Part shown: piece after piece, positions 37,262 to 45,507 of the stretch
How positions within the stretch are numbered: the stretch's first letter is position 1
Layout: every line of letters starts with the position of its first letter
Assembly: GCF_004571135.1 (NCBI RefSeq)
Contig: NZ_SPSB01000004.1
Coordinates: 1 to 64,000, forward strand
Source: Algoriphagus kandeliae
GTDB lineage: Bacteria; Bacteroidota; Bacteroidia; Cytophagales; Cyclobacteriaceae
Direction: 5' to 3'
Length of the DNA: 64,000 nt
The notes under the pieces: generated by a model
The model's input: the letters and a program-made list of their open reading frames with translations, nothing else
What the model was told of the DNA's origin: nothing
The model's database searches: none
Program-made: the position numbers and the translations under genes

Positions 37262-38788
37262 TTAGCTTTCTAGAAATTTCAACTGTCTCCAATGAGGTAC
37301 CGCCGTGGATTTTACTTCTTCACCCAATTCAATGACCAGTGGGTTTTCAGGGTCAAATTGTGGCCATTCTGGTAATCCCTCCCCATTTGGATTTCCTGTT
37401 TTGATAAAGTTCACCCAGTACGAAGACATGGTCTCCTCTAGTTGATAATCCACCTCCTCAAAAGGTCGATTCCAATATTTCAGCGTGTGTAAGGTATAAG
37501 CAAATTCAGCAGAATGAAATGCTCCATAATTCGGTTCCCCCGGAGGAATTCGGGTGAAGTAATACAAATAAGAGGGATGTGTCCCATATTCAGCCTGAAG
37601 TTTGGCCCAGGTATAATTCTGCAACCCAAAAAACAATTCCGCAATCAATTGCCTAGTAGCCAAAAGCTGTTCCTCATCATTGGCAGGAAAAAGCTCCAAG
37701 TATTCTCCTGCTCTTCCTCCATATTGCTTTTGGGCATTTTTACGAAATAAAGCTGGGCTTTCTTCAGGACCTAATCCAACCATATCATCAGCATTCCAAC
37801 CAGTTAACAAAGGAACATCTGAATATTGACCAGTTTCAATTGCCTTTTTCACAGGCGGAATAACTACTCCATCCACTACCGGTGAAAACCTTCCCGAAAT
37901 TTTCAATAAACTATCTGCTGAAATTTGACGGAGGCTTTCCAAAGAAGTAATTCCATTTTCTGCTAAAATCTCCGCATTTCTGATTTCTGCACTTCTCAAA
38001 CCTGAAACCAGACCACTCCCTCGACTTACCATCCCCCCACTTTCTGCAATGGCTTTGTGAAAAAGGCCTTTTGCTTTTGGAGAAACTACTAAAGCATTCA
38101 CGCTAAATGCTCCAGCCGATTGACCAGCAATGGTTACATTAGAAGGATCACCTCCAAAGGCTTTAATGTTATTTTTCACCCATTCTAGGGCAGCGATTTG
38201 ATCCAAAATCCCATAATTGCCAGATACACCGTCCGGATTTTCTTGGCTGAGTTCAGGATGAGCCAAAAATCCAAAAATCCCAAGTCTATAATTGATGGTA
38301 ACTACCACGATACCCTTTTTCGCCAAAGCTTCGCCATCATACAAAGGCACAGTTCCCGAGCCAGCACTGAAACCTCCACCATGAATCCAAACCATTACGG
38401 GTAATGATTCAGCAGTTTTTTGAGCAGGAGTCCAAACATTGAGATACAAACCGTCCTCAGAGATCGGCTCTTTTGGGATCAAAAACTCCTCAGACCAAGC
38501 AAAAAATGGCACAGGTGGATTTTGTGTAAATGATGCTGGATTATCCTTGGCGTCCAATACTCCTTCCCAAGGGATTACAGGTTGAGGAGCTTTCCATCTT
38601 AAATCTCCTACCGGAGGGGCAGCAAAAGGAATTCCTTTGAAAATTTTAATGGATTGATCATCGGAAAGCTTTCCTGCAATCAGGCCTCCTGTAACCGAGA
38701 CGTTACTTACCGTAATGGTTTTTTCTTGAGGTTCTTTCTGGCAGGAAGCCAAAACAATCAGGATGGCGAAGAAGAATAGTTTTCTCAT
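37262..38788 (-). CDS. Type B carboxylesterase, lipoprotein
   Basis: A 508-residue alpha/beta hydrolase with a lipobox (LASC, Cys16), so it is exported and lipid-anchored. The family features are the oxyanion stretch WIHGGGFSAGSG and the nucleophile elbow AGQSAGA (Ser224). The acid is expected in the NADDMVGLGPEE region and the histidine in FHSAEFAY. It probably cleaves esters outside the inner membrane. It heads the operon with the CitMHS transporter and the two AtuA-type genes, which suggests that it releases their carboxylic acid substrate. Confidence 0.93.
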   Translation of the reverse strand: MRKLFFFAILIVLASCQKEPQEKTITVSNVSVTGGLIAGKLSDDQSIKIFKGIPFAAPPVGDLRWKAPQPVIPWEGVLDAKDNPASFTQNPPVPFFAWSEEFLIPKEPISEDGLYLNVWTPAQKTAESLPVMVWIHGGGFSAGSGTVPLYDGEALAKKGIVVVTINYRLGIFGFLAHPELSQENPDGVSGNYGILDQIAALEWVKNNIKAFGGDPSNVTIAGQSAGAFSVNALVVSPKAKGLFHKAIAESGGMVSRGSGLVSGLRSAEIRNAEILAENGITSLESLRQISADSLLKISGRFSPVVDGVVIPPVKKAIETGQYSDVPLLTGWNADDMVGLGPEESPALFRKNAQKQYGGRAGEYLELFPANDEEQLLATRQLIAELFFGLQNYTWAKLQAEYGTHPSYLYYFTRIPPGEPNYGAFHSAEFAYTLHTLKYWNRPFEEVDYQLEETMSSYWVNFIKTGNPNGEGLPEWPQFDPENPLVIELGEEVKSTAVPHWRQLKFLES

Positions 38789-38850
38789 AGGACTGGATTA
38801 GCCTATCAAGAAAATCAAAAAAAATATTGTTTCAAAACGAGACAATAATC

Positions 38851-39231
38851 TTACTCATAAACTAATACAGGTCTATTATTTTCACAAGTCACTGACTTTG
38901 GAGGGGATACAAACATGCAATCCGAAAAACGATTATTCTGGATATTATCTTTTTCCTGAAGCTCATTGTAGCGTTTTACCTTAGCTAAAAATTCGGGGAC
39001 ATTAATGCTTTTGGGATAAGCAATGTATTCCCAAGGACCTCCACAAGGCTTGCTTCCCAATGCCACAAAATCCCATTTCGCCGGATCAGTACAGGCCAAA
39101 GATTCAGCAAGTTCTTCGATTTCTTGACGAAGTAAGGACAATTCAGTGGAAAAATCTACCTTTTTCTCACTATCAAAAGCAAAGCAGGATGAAAGGAAAA
39201 ATAGCGAAACCAAATAATAATTAACTCTCAT
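38851..39231 (-). CDS. Small hypothetical lipoprotein
   Basis: A 126-residue protein that I do not recognise. It starts with a signal peptide ending in a lipobox-like LSSC (Cys16). The mature part has a short charged helix, then KWDFVALGSKPCGGPWEYIAY and four further cysteines or aromatic pairs. The cysteine spacing suggests disulfides outside the cytoplasm. It is on the same strand as the esterase operon, 62 bases upstream, and could share its transcript. No function is proposed. Confidence 0.75.
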   Translation of the reverse strand: MRVNYYLVSLFFLSSCFAFDSEKKVDFSTELSLLRQEIEELAESLACTDPAKWDFVALGSKPCGGPWEYIAYPKSINVPEFLAKVKRYNELQEKDNIQNNRFSDCMFVSPPKSVTCENNRPVLVYE

Positions 39232-39385
39232 AGAAATAAGAAAACAGTTTAGCTAGAGACGATACTTTATTTAAAATCGATACAAAAAACCTGGATTTCT
39301 TGCATTTATGAGCAAAAAATTGAGAATCAAAGGAATTTCAAATTTAATCAACAACTATTCATCTAATTTATCGTAAACTCGGACT

Positions 39386-39958
39386 ATGAAAAAGAATTTT
39401 TTCTTTTTGATTTTCGGCTTCTTCTTTTTGAGTGCCTGTACAAAAACTGAATTACCCGATATTCAAGAACGACCTTTTGGTGTGTACAACGCAGTTTCCA
39501 TTTCCACTGCTATTCCGATCGATATTTCAAGGTCCGGTCGGCAGACTACAGAGCACATAGACGATTTCGCTTATTGCAGTGAGTTTTATTCGATCGAATG
39601 GCGCATGAATAAGAAAACTCCCATCATGGATTTTGACTATTTTGACTTCCACAGATGGTATAATGAAAGAATCATGGAAGAAGAAACAATCATGGGCTGC
39701 GGAGTCAGAAGAAGAATCGTACAGCTGGGTGCTAATAACAACCTAGAATTGAGTTTTTTCGGCGATGACGGTACTTATTACACGGATCCATATAGAATAA
39801 ACACCTATTTTAAAATCAAAAAGCTGGAGTTTTTCCCTAGACAGGAGTCTATCAATCTTGTCGCTAACCAGCAATTTTATGACTTCGTGACTGAAGAATT
39901 TGTAGAAACAGAAGTCACCTATCGGTTTGAGTTTGGATCACCTGCTTTTAATTATTGA
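39386..39958 (+). CDS. Hypothetical lipoprotein
   Basis: A 190-residue protein with a clear signal peptide and lipobox (LSAC at about residue 18). The mature part is rich in aromatic and acidic residues with predicted beta strands and no motif I recognise. It is divergent from the neighbouring small lipoprotein gene and ends at a bidirectional terminator shared with the ferredoxin gene. It looks like a real but uncharacterised envelope protein. Confidence 0.75.
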   Translation: MKKNFFFLIFGFFFLSACTKTELPDIQERPFGVYNAVSISTAIPIDISRSGRQTTEHIDDFAYCSEFYSIEWRMNKKTPIMDFDYFDFHRWYNERIMEEETIMGCGVRRRIVQLGANNNLELSFFGDDGTYYTDPYRINTYFKIKKLEFFPRQESINLVANQQFYDFVTEEFVETEVTYRFEFGSPAFNY

Positions 39959-39972
39959 AATGAATAGAAACT

Positions 39973-39999
39973 AAAAAACCACCTATCTCTAGGTGGTTT
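39973..39999. terminator. Bidirectional terminator before the ferredoxin gene
   Basis: The perfect stem AAACCACCTA/TAGGTGGTTT (39976-39985, 39990-39999) has the loop TCTC. On the minus strand it is followed by a T run (for the ferredoxin operon); on the plus side the T tract is less regular. Confidence 0.82.
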
Positions 40000-40021
40000 A
40001 ATTATTTTAATCTTATAAGTC

Positions 40022-40345
40022 TTAAACTACGTCTTCTCCCCTCAACTTAATCACAGCACCATCTAATTCGTCACTGATCCGAATCTGACAGGATAGTCGG
40101 GAAGTTGGGTAATATTCCGGGAGATTTTCCAATTGATCTAATTCAACATCGGTAGCTTCTCCCAATTCACTTGGACCATCCAAAATCTCTACATGGCAGG
40201 TAGCACACAATGCCATCCCTCCACAAGTAGCCAAAATCGGATAATCAGAAGCCTTCAAAACCTCCATCAGGCTTAATCCCATATCCATTGGGGCTTCGAC
40301 TTCCTGCCGATTTCCGTCCTGATCTTCTACTGTAAATTTTACCAT
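40022..40345 (-). CDS. [2Fe-2S] ferredoxin, adrenodoxin type
   Basis: A 107-residue electron carrier. The cluster ligands are Cys41, Cys47, Cys50 (CGGMALCATC) and Cys86 (RLSC), the adrenodoxin/putidaredoxin pattern. It lies 15 bases downstream of a ferredoxin-NAD(P)+ reductase gene, so the two are probable redox partners in one operon. The final acceptor is not evident in the window. Confidence 0.94.
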   Translation of the reverse strand: MVKFTVEDQDGNRQEVEAPMDMGLSLMEVLKASDYPILATCGGMALCATCHVEILDGPSELGEATDVELDQLENLPEYYPTSRLSCQIRISDELDGAVIKLRGEDVV

Positions 40346-40360
40346 GGCGCAAAGATAGAA

Positions 40361-41365
40361 TTAAAATGCATTGACCCCGTTTACGGTAGTGTATTTAAAG
40401 CTGAGCTTTTGATCTGGATAGACGTATTTGAAAGCCGAATGCATCATGATTGCTGCCTCATGGAATCCACAAAGAATCAACTTTAATTTTCCAGGATAAG
40501 TATTGATATCACCGATGGCGTAGATTCGCTCCACTCCGGTTGAATAGTCTCGGGTATCTACCTCGATAGCATTTTTATCAATAGAAAGTCCCCAATCAGC
40601 TATTGGGCCTAGTTTCGGACTAAGTCCGAAAAGTGGAATCAAGTAATCAGTATCAATTTTGATTTCAGCCTTTGACTTGTCCTCTAAGGTTATGGATTCT
40701 AGCTTTCCGTTACCGGAAATCTCCTTCAAATTGGCGGATAGGATCAAGTCGATTTTCCCCTTATTCGCCAAATCGAATACTTTGGAAGCGGAATCCGGAG
40801 CACCTCGGAAGGTCTCATTTCTGTGGACCAGCGTAACTTTTTTTGCAACCTTGGCCAAATAAATCGTCCAGTCCAAAGCAGAGTCACCTCCACCGGCCAA
40901 AACCACTCGCTTGTCACGGAAAGTCTCAGGATTTTTTACCATATAAGTAACCCCTTTGCCTTCAAACTCCTCCAAATTGTCCAAAGCAGGCTTTCTCGGT
41001 TCAAAACAACCCAAACCTCCGGCGATGATAATCACCTTAGCATGAACCTTTGTTTTCTCATTGGTGGTAATCATGTAGCTACCATCTTCCTGCTTATCCA
41101 AATGATCCACTCGCTCTCCAAGGGTAAAAGTAGGCTGGAATGGCTTGATTTGCTCCATCAAATTATCCACCAATTCCTGAGCTTTGATTTCAGGATAGCC
41201 AGGAATATCATAAATGGGTTTTTGCGGATAAATTTCAGATAGCTGCCCGCCAATTTGAGGAAGGGCATCGATCAAATGACAACGCATTTTGAGCAATCCT
41301 GCTTCGAATACGGCAAAAAGCCCAACCGGGCCTGCTCCTATGATACAAATATCGGTCTGGATCAT
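40361..41365 (-). CDS. Thioredoxin-reductase-like ferredoxin-NAD(P)+ reductase
   Basis: This 334-residue flavoenzyme of the YumC-type ferredoxin reductases passes electrons between NADPH and ferredoxin. The FAD motif GAGPVGL (10-16) and the second nucleotide motif AGGGDSALDW are intact. The CxxC redox pair of thioredoxin reductase is absent, which favours the ferredoxin reductase role. The C-terminal AIGDINTYPGKLKLI is typical. It is followed by the [2Fe-2S] ferredoxin gene and preceded by a marR gene on the same strand. Confidence 0.93.
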   Translation of the reverse strand: MIQTDICIIGAGPVGLFAVFEAGLLKMRCHLIDALPQIGGQLSEIYPQKPIYDIPGYPEIKAQELVDNLMEQIKPFQPTFTLGERVDHLDKQEDGSYMITTNEKTKVHAKVIIIAGGLGCFEPRKPALDNLEEFEGKGVTYMVKNPETFRDKRVVLAGGGDSALDWTIYLAKVAKKVTLVHRNETFRGAPDSASKVFDLANKGKIDLILSANLKEISGNGKLESITLEDKSKAEIKIDTDYLIPLFGLSPKLGPIADWGLSIDKNAIEVDTRDYSTGVERIYAIGDINTYPGKLKLILCGFHEAAIMMHSAFKYVYPDQKLSFKYTTVNGVNAF

Positions 41366-41408
41366 GTTGAATTTCTTTTAAGGGAAAACCCTCCGTTAAA
41401 TCAAATTG

Positions 41409-41436
41409 TTCGTATAAATATTATTCGTATACTAAT
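41409..41436. promoter_or_regulatory. Direct repeat and near-palindrome upstream of the reductase gene
   Basis: TTCGTATA occurs at 41409-41416 and 41424-41431. The second copy is part of the near-palindrome ATTCGTATACTAAT (41423-41436). It lies between the marR stop and the reductase start, a natural place for a MarR-type operator. The function is inferred. Confidence 0.4.
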
Positions 41437-41442
41437 TATTTT

Positions 41443-41889
41443 TTACTCTAAAATCTGCCCTCCCAAATTTTGGTAGATAGTGTTTAGGATTCGCTTGAAT
41501 TCTTCGAAATCCTGCTCATCCAAATTTTCCCAAGCTTTCTCGCGAATTTGGAGGATTTTGGGACGAAGAGAAGTGACTTTTGACACTCCTGAATCAGTTA
41601 AATGAAGCTGAAAACTTCTTCTATCTTGCGGATGAGGTAATCTCTCCACATATCCTTTTTTAACAAGCAGATCAATGATTCGGGTAAGCGTGGGATGATC
41701 TTTGAAAACCAAATTCGCCAATTCAGTCTGACTCATGTCACCACCTTCGGAAAGGTTTTTCAAGACAATCCATTGGTCTACTGTCACGTCAAAATTACCC
41801 TGCTTAAACTGCTGCTGGGCATATTGCTTTACTTTTCGAGCGGTACGATCGAGGAGAAAGGAATATTTGGCAAACTGCTCTTGTGTCAT
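41443..41889 (-). CDS. MarR family transcriptional regulator
   Basis: A 148-residue winged-helix regulator. It has the usual MarR layout: an N-terminal dimerisation helix, a recognition helix region (MSQTELANLVFKDHPTLTRIIDLLVKKGYVERLPHPQDRRS) and a C-terminal dimer helix. The DRRS wing is conserved. MarR proteins release DNA on binding small aromatic ligands or on oxidation. It is upstream of and co-directional with the ferredoxin reductase-ferredoxin pair, which may be its target. Confidence 0.94.
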   Translation of the reverse strand: MTQEQFAKYSFLLDRTARKVKQYAQQQFKQGNFDVTVDQWIVLKNLSEGGDMSQTELANLVFKDHPTLTRIIDLLVKKGYVERLPHPQDRRSFQLHLTDSGVSKVTSLRPKILQIREKAWENLDEQDFEEFKRILNTIYQNLGGQILE

Positions 41890-41970
41890 ACAAATAGTTA
41901 GTGTGACAAATATATGAATTTTATAGATGATTCTAATAAAACCCAGCTTTTTGGGATCAAAATTCTGACT

Positions 41971-42933
41971 TTAGAGAATTTCAATTAATTCTGAAATCCG
42001 GGTAAATTCCTTTCCCTGACAAAAAATTCGAAATGGGTTTTCAGAAATTCTAATAGAATCTTTTGGAAGATGCTTTCCACTTTTGATAAGTGCCTTTTCT
42101 ACCCAATACACCAATTCATCCGGACCTTCAATTTCAATTTTGGTTGTTTGATGGTGCATCACAACCTTTCCTCTATTTGAATCGAAAAAATATTTATCTG
42201 ATGGTAACAACTGATTAATCTCCCCCTGTAGGATCAAATCCTCAGGAGTCCCTGAAATCAAAGGGCTTCCACAATTGAGAATCCAAAGCTGTTGCCCCGT
42301 CTCAATAGCTATATCCAAATCATGGGTTACAACAAGTACTGCTTTTTCTTGGGTTTTGGCAATATCCTGAAGCAACTGCATCACTTCATATCGATTGACC
42401 AAATCGAGATGGGAAGTAGGTTCATCCAATACCATTAATGGACAATCCTGTGCCAATGCTCTTGCTATCATGGCTTTTTGTCGCTGCCCGTCTGATAATT
42501 CTCCCAATCGTTCTTTCCTCAGATATTCCAACTTAGTCGCTTCCAAGGCTTTGTAAACTTCATTTTTATCCTGATCAGAAAGTCTTCCTGACCAATTCAA
42601 ATAAGGTGTACGACCCAAAGCAACTAGTTGCTTTACTGTCATTTGAGCCGGAAATATCGGTTCGCTTAAAACTACTGATAGTTTTTTGGATAAATCATCC
42701 CGGTGATAGGACGTTGGAGCCGAACCAAACAATTCAATTGAACCCTTAAAAGGCTCAATTTTTCCCATGATCGCCTTTATCAAGGTAGATTTACCAACCC
42801 CATTCGGACCTAATAGGCAAGTCATTTGTCCGGAAAGCAATTCGAAATCTAGATTGGACAAAATTGTCTTTTGTTGATTTCCGGCTTCATATCCCAGAGA
42901 TAGATTTTTACCGATGAGAACTTGCTTTTTCAT
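41971..42933 (-). CDS. btuD: BtuD/FecE-type ABC transporter ATPase
   Basis: This 320-residue ATPase powers a class II (BtuCD-like) importer. Walker A is GPNGVGKST (42-50), the signature is LSDGQRQ (the usual second Gly is Asp), and Walker B is LMVLDEPTSHLD. About 60 residues beyond the ABC domain form an extra C-terminal domain ending in GKEFTRISELIEIL. It sits directly after the permease gene. The B12 specificity is inferred from the riboswitch-btuB unit immediately divergent from this operon; heme or siderophore transport is the alternative. Confidence 0.88.
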   Translation of the reverse strand: MKKQVLIGKNLSLGYEAGNQQKTILSNLDFELLSGQMTCLLGPNGVGKSTLIKAIMGKIEPFKGSIELFGSAPTSYHRDDLSKKLSVVLSEPIFPAQMTVKQLVALGRTPYLNWSGRLSDQDKNEVYKALEATKLEYLRKERLGELSDGQRQKAMIARALAQDCPLMVLDEPTSHLDLVNRYEVMQLLQDIAKTQEKAVLVVTHDLDIAIETGQQLWILNCGSPLISGTPEDLILQGEINQLLPSDKYFFDSNRGKVVMHHQTTKIEIEGPDELVYWVEKALIKSGKHLPKDSIRISENPFRIFCQGKEFTRISELIEIL

Positions 42934-43959
42934 TTAAAACTCCTTGCTAAAGTTCCTTTTGATTACCAATCCTATCACAACGGGAGCACCTATCAAAGAA
43001 GTCACAGCATTGATGGGTAAGGTTTGAGCCGAGCCCGGTAATTGACTAATCGTATCGCAGATTAACATAAGACCCGCACCTACTAAAGCGGAACCCGGGA
43101 ATAAAATTCGATGATCTGCACTTTTCCAAAGTAAGCGACCTAAATGAGGAACTGCGATCCCGACAAATGCAATCGGTCCACAAAAGGCGGTGATTCCTCC
43201 GGCCAAGACCCCGGTACTTAGGATAACCAACCAACGTAAATTTTGAGAATTAATTCCCATACTTTCAGCATAGGATTCACCTAAAAGAAGCGCATTGAAT
43301 GAACGGGTCGAAGCAATAACCGGAAGAGCTCCTAATAAAACCAAAACCGCCAAAATCATTACCTGATTCCAACTTAATCCCCCAAGACTTCCTAAGGACC
43401 AAATTGTATAAAGTTTGAGAGATTCTGCTTGGGAAAAATAAGACATAACTGAAATCAAGGCCGAAACCGCCGCCCCAAACATGACTCCAACAATCAAAAG
43501 TGTCATACTATCCCTAACTCGCCAAGCCACCACACTCACCAATAATAAAATACCTCCAGCTCCAAAAACTCCTGCAAATGCAGTGCTCCATGGAGAAATT
43601 GCAGTGAATGTAAATCCCATGGCAGACCCTGCCAACAATAAAATCGCAACACCAAAACCTGCACCCGAACTGATCCCCAGAACATAGGGTCCTGCTAGTG
43701 GATTTCGGAAAAATGTTTGCATTTGGAGCCCACTTAAACTTAATCCAATACCAACCAAAATAGCCACCAAAGCTTTTGGAAGACGGAAATTAAGAATGAT
43801 CTCTCGATAGGAGTCTTTTTCCCAGCTATTGGTGAAAAGCCCCATAAAAACATCAGAAAACCCAATTTTCACAGAACCCAAACTCAGATTGAGGAGGAAC
43901 ATCAACCCCAGAAAGAGCAGACAAACCAAAAAAAGAAAGGCGGTTCTGTTACTTTTCAT
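42934..43959 (-). CDS. btuC: BtuC/FecCD-type ABC transporter permease
   Basis: A 341-residue inner-membrane permease with about ten hydrophobic helices. The FecCD-family signatures are NPLAGPYVLGISSGAGFG and FVGIAVPHLGRLLW. It forms the translocation pathway for a metal chelate or cobalamin. It overlaps the substrate-binding protein gene by 11 bases and abuts the ATPase gene with no gap, so the three form one operon. Cobalamin as the substrate is inferred from the neighbouring B12 riboswitch and btuB. Confidence 0.88.
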   Translation of the reverse strand: MKSNRTAFLFLVCLLFLGLMFLLNLSLGSVKIGFSDVFMGLFTNSWEKDSYREIILNFRLPKALVAILVGIGLSLSGLQMQTFFRNPLAGPYVLGISSGAGFGVAILLLAGSAMGFTFTAISPWSTAFAGVFGAGGILLLVSVVAWRVRDSMTLLIVGVMFGAAVSALISVMSYFSQAESLKLYTIWSLGSLGGLSWNQVMILAVLVLLGALPVIASTRSFNALLLGESYAESMGINSQNLRWLVILSTGVLAGGITAFCGPIAFVGIAVPHLGRLLWKSADHRILFPGSALVGAGLMLICDTISQLPGSAQTLPINAVTSLIGAPVVIGLVIKRNFSKEF

Positions 43960-45085
43960 TCAACTTTTGATAAAAGTATAACTGGTAATCAGGTAGTAAT
44001 TCCGGGTGTAGAATTTTTATTAAATCCTTTAAGACCAAATCAGGCCGGACATACCCTAACTCAAAATACTCAAAACCTCCTCGAGGTCCTTTTTTCCTGC
44101 TGTAGGTAAATACATTTCCATCCTTAAATGCTCGAAAAATATCATATCGAGGTTCCATCTTCTTCATCTGTTCCAAACTCTCAAAATCCGCTGAACCGAT
44201 CCAATATTCAGATTCGATTGCCCGGTCTATTACAAACTCGTAACTGAGCGGAACGCTACCTGTTCCCGCTTGATCTGAAAAGACGTAGTACCCTCCTGCC
44301 TGATTCAGAATTTGAGCTCCCCAGCTATCTGCTCCTGGAGCAAACCAGCTATCCTCGTACAAAACTCCAGAAAGGACATTTGGCCTCGATGAACCCTCCA
44401 AATTTTTTACGGACTCCAAAGCACCCAGATATGAATTTTCAATACTCTGAAAAACCTTTTCAGCCTCCTCATATTTTCCAAAAAGGACTCCCGTGAATTT
44501 TATCCATTCAGCCCTTCCCAAAGGATGCTGCTCAACATACTCTCCATTTATCAATGCCGGAATTCCGGCTTGCTTCAATAGGTTTACTTGCTTCAAATCA
44601 TCACCTAATGTGGAAATCATTACCCAATCCGGCTGAAGATCAATAATCATTTCGACATTAGCTGAAGGCGCTGAACCCAAATCTTGAATGCTTCCCTTTT
44701 CAATCTCCTCCCAAACTGAAGGAGATGAAATTAAATCCAAATTAGGAAACCCAACCAAGGCTTCTGTTTCATCCAATAAGTCCAAGTGAGGAATATGTGT
44801 AGTAGACGTCACAATCACTTTTTTGATTGGTAGCTGAACCACCGCATCCACCTCGATCGCAGGAGTTTGGCTCCCATTTTCAAGCACCAAATAGCGAAAG
44901 CTTTCCTGTGCTCCGGTCCAAGGTTGTAACACGTCAATTACCCAAAAGCCATCTCCTTTTTGGAGGGAAAAGCCTTTTGCGTAGTGAAGGGGAATTACTT
45001 CTAATTTTTCATGTAACCTTTCAGATTTTGGTGCACAGCTCCAAAAAACGATTAGGATAATGAAAGATACTGGTAAATACTTCAA
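43949..45085 (-). CDS. btuF: BtuF-type periplasmic binding lipoprotein
   Basis: This 378-residue substrate-binding protein of the helical-backbone (type III) class has a signal peptide and lipobox (FWSC, Cys17). Two lobes are joined by a long helix; typical pieces include VIVTSTTHIPHLDLL, LQPDWVMIST and SWGAQILNQAGG. It hands its ligand to the BtuC-like permease encoded next. It is divergent from the cobalamin riboswitch, which does not cover this operon because it is on the opposite strand. Confidence 0.87.
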   Translation of the reverse strand: MKYLPVSFIILIVFWSCAPKSERLHEKLEVIPLHYAKGFSLQKGDGFWVIDVLQPWTGAQESFRYLVLENGSQTPAIEVDAVVQLPIKKVIVTSTTHIPHLDLLDETEALVGFPNLDLISSPSVWEEIEKGSIQDLGSAPSANVEMIIDLQPDWVMISTLGDDLKQVNLLKQAGIPALINGEYVEQHPLGRAEWIKFTGVLFGKYEEAEKVFQSIENSYLGALESVKNLEGSSRPNVLSGVLYEDSWFAPGADSWGAQILNQAGGYYVFSDQAGTGSVPLSYEFVIDRAIESEYWIGSADFESLEQMKKMEPRYDIFRAFKDGNVFTYSRKKGPRGGFEYFELGYVRPDLVLKDLIKILHPELLPDYQLYFYQKLNEK

Positions 45086-45179
45086 GCTTTTAGGTGTTTA
45101 GCTGTCTCAAAGTAAGGCTATATCCTTACATGGTAAAATTTTTTTTAGTCATCCCTTTCTTCAGAATCAGAAATGAACG

Positions 45180-45187
45180 TATGTTTG
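45180..45187 (+). promoter_or_regulatory. -7 element driving the cobalamin riboswitch
   Basis: TATGTTTG matches TAnnTTTG exactly and would start transcription near 45193, right at the 5' end of the riboswitch. The -33 TTG is not evident. Confidence 0.55.
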
Positions 45188-45192
45188 ATATG

Positions 45193-45372
45193 GAAATAGG
45201 TTCCTGACTTTTTCCATAAAAGTCATGGATTAAAAGGGAATCCGGTGAAAAACCGGAGCTGTCCCCGCAACTGTAAGTTTGAAAAAAGCTTTTGCAAGCA
45301 AAGCCATTGAGCCGTTAGCGATCGGCTTGAGAAGGCAGCAAAAGTCAAACGAGCCAGGAGACCTGCCTAATT
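45193..45372 (+). ncRNA. Cobalamin (AdoCbl) riboswitch
   Basis: The conserved core is unmistakable: AAGGGAATCCGGTG, the hairpin CCGG-N-CCGG, GCTGTCCCCGCAACTGTAA, and the 3' B12-box GAGCCAGGAGACCTGCC (45351-45367). It closes with TAGG/CCTA at the base. It binds cobalamin and represses the downstream genes, here btuB and the BtuG-like gene. A leader of about 135 bases separates it from btuB and should hold the expression platform; I could not fix the switching hairpin by eye. Confidence 0.96.
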
Positions 45373-45507
45373 CCGATAGATTCTGTGCTTTCGGAGGAAA
45401 AGCTGAGAAGACATGCCAAAGAAGACTCCCTGAGTTTCTTCCACGTTCCATTTCTTCCCATTTCTTTCAAGCCCGAATCGAAATGAACCACATTCATTCG
45501 ATCAGGC

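Noticed and set aside
41935..41965. Terminator after the btuFCD operon
   Set aside because: CCCA/TGGG with a 6-base loop and TTTTA on the minus strand is only four base pairs, too weak to list.
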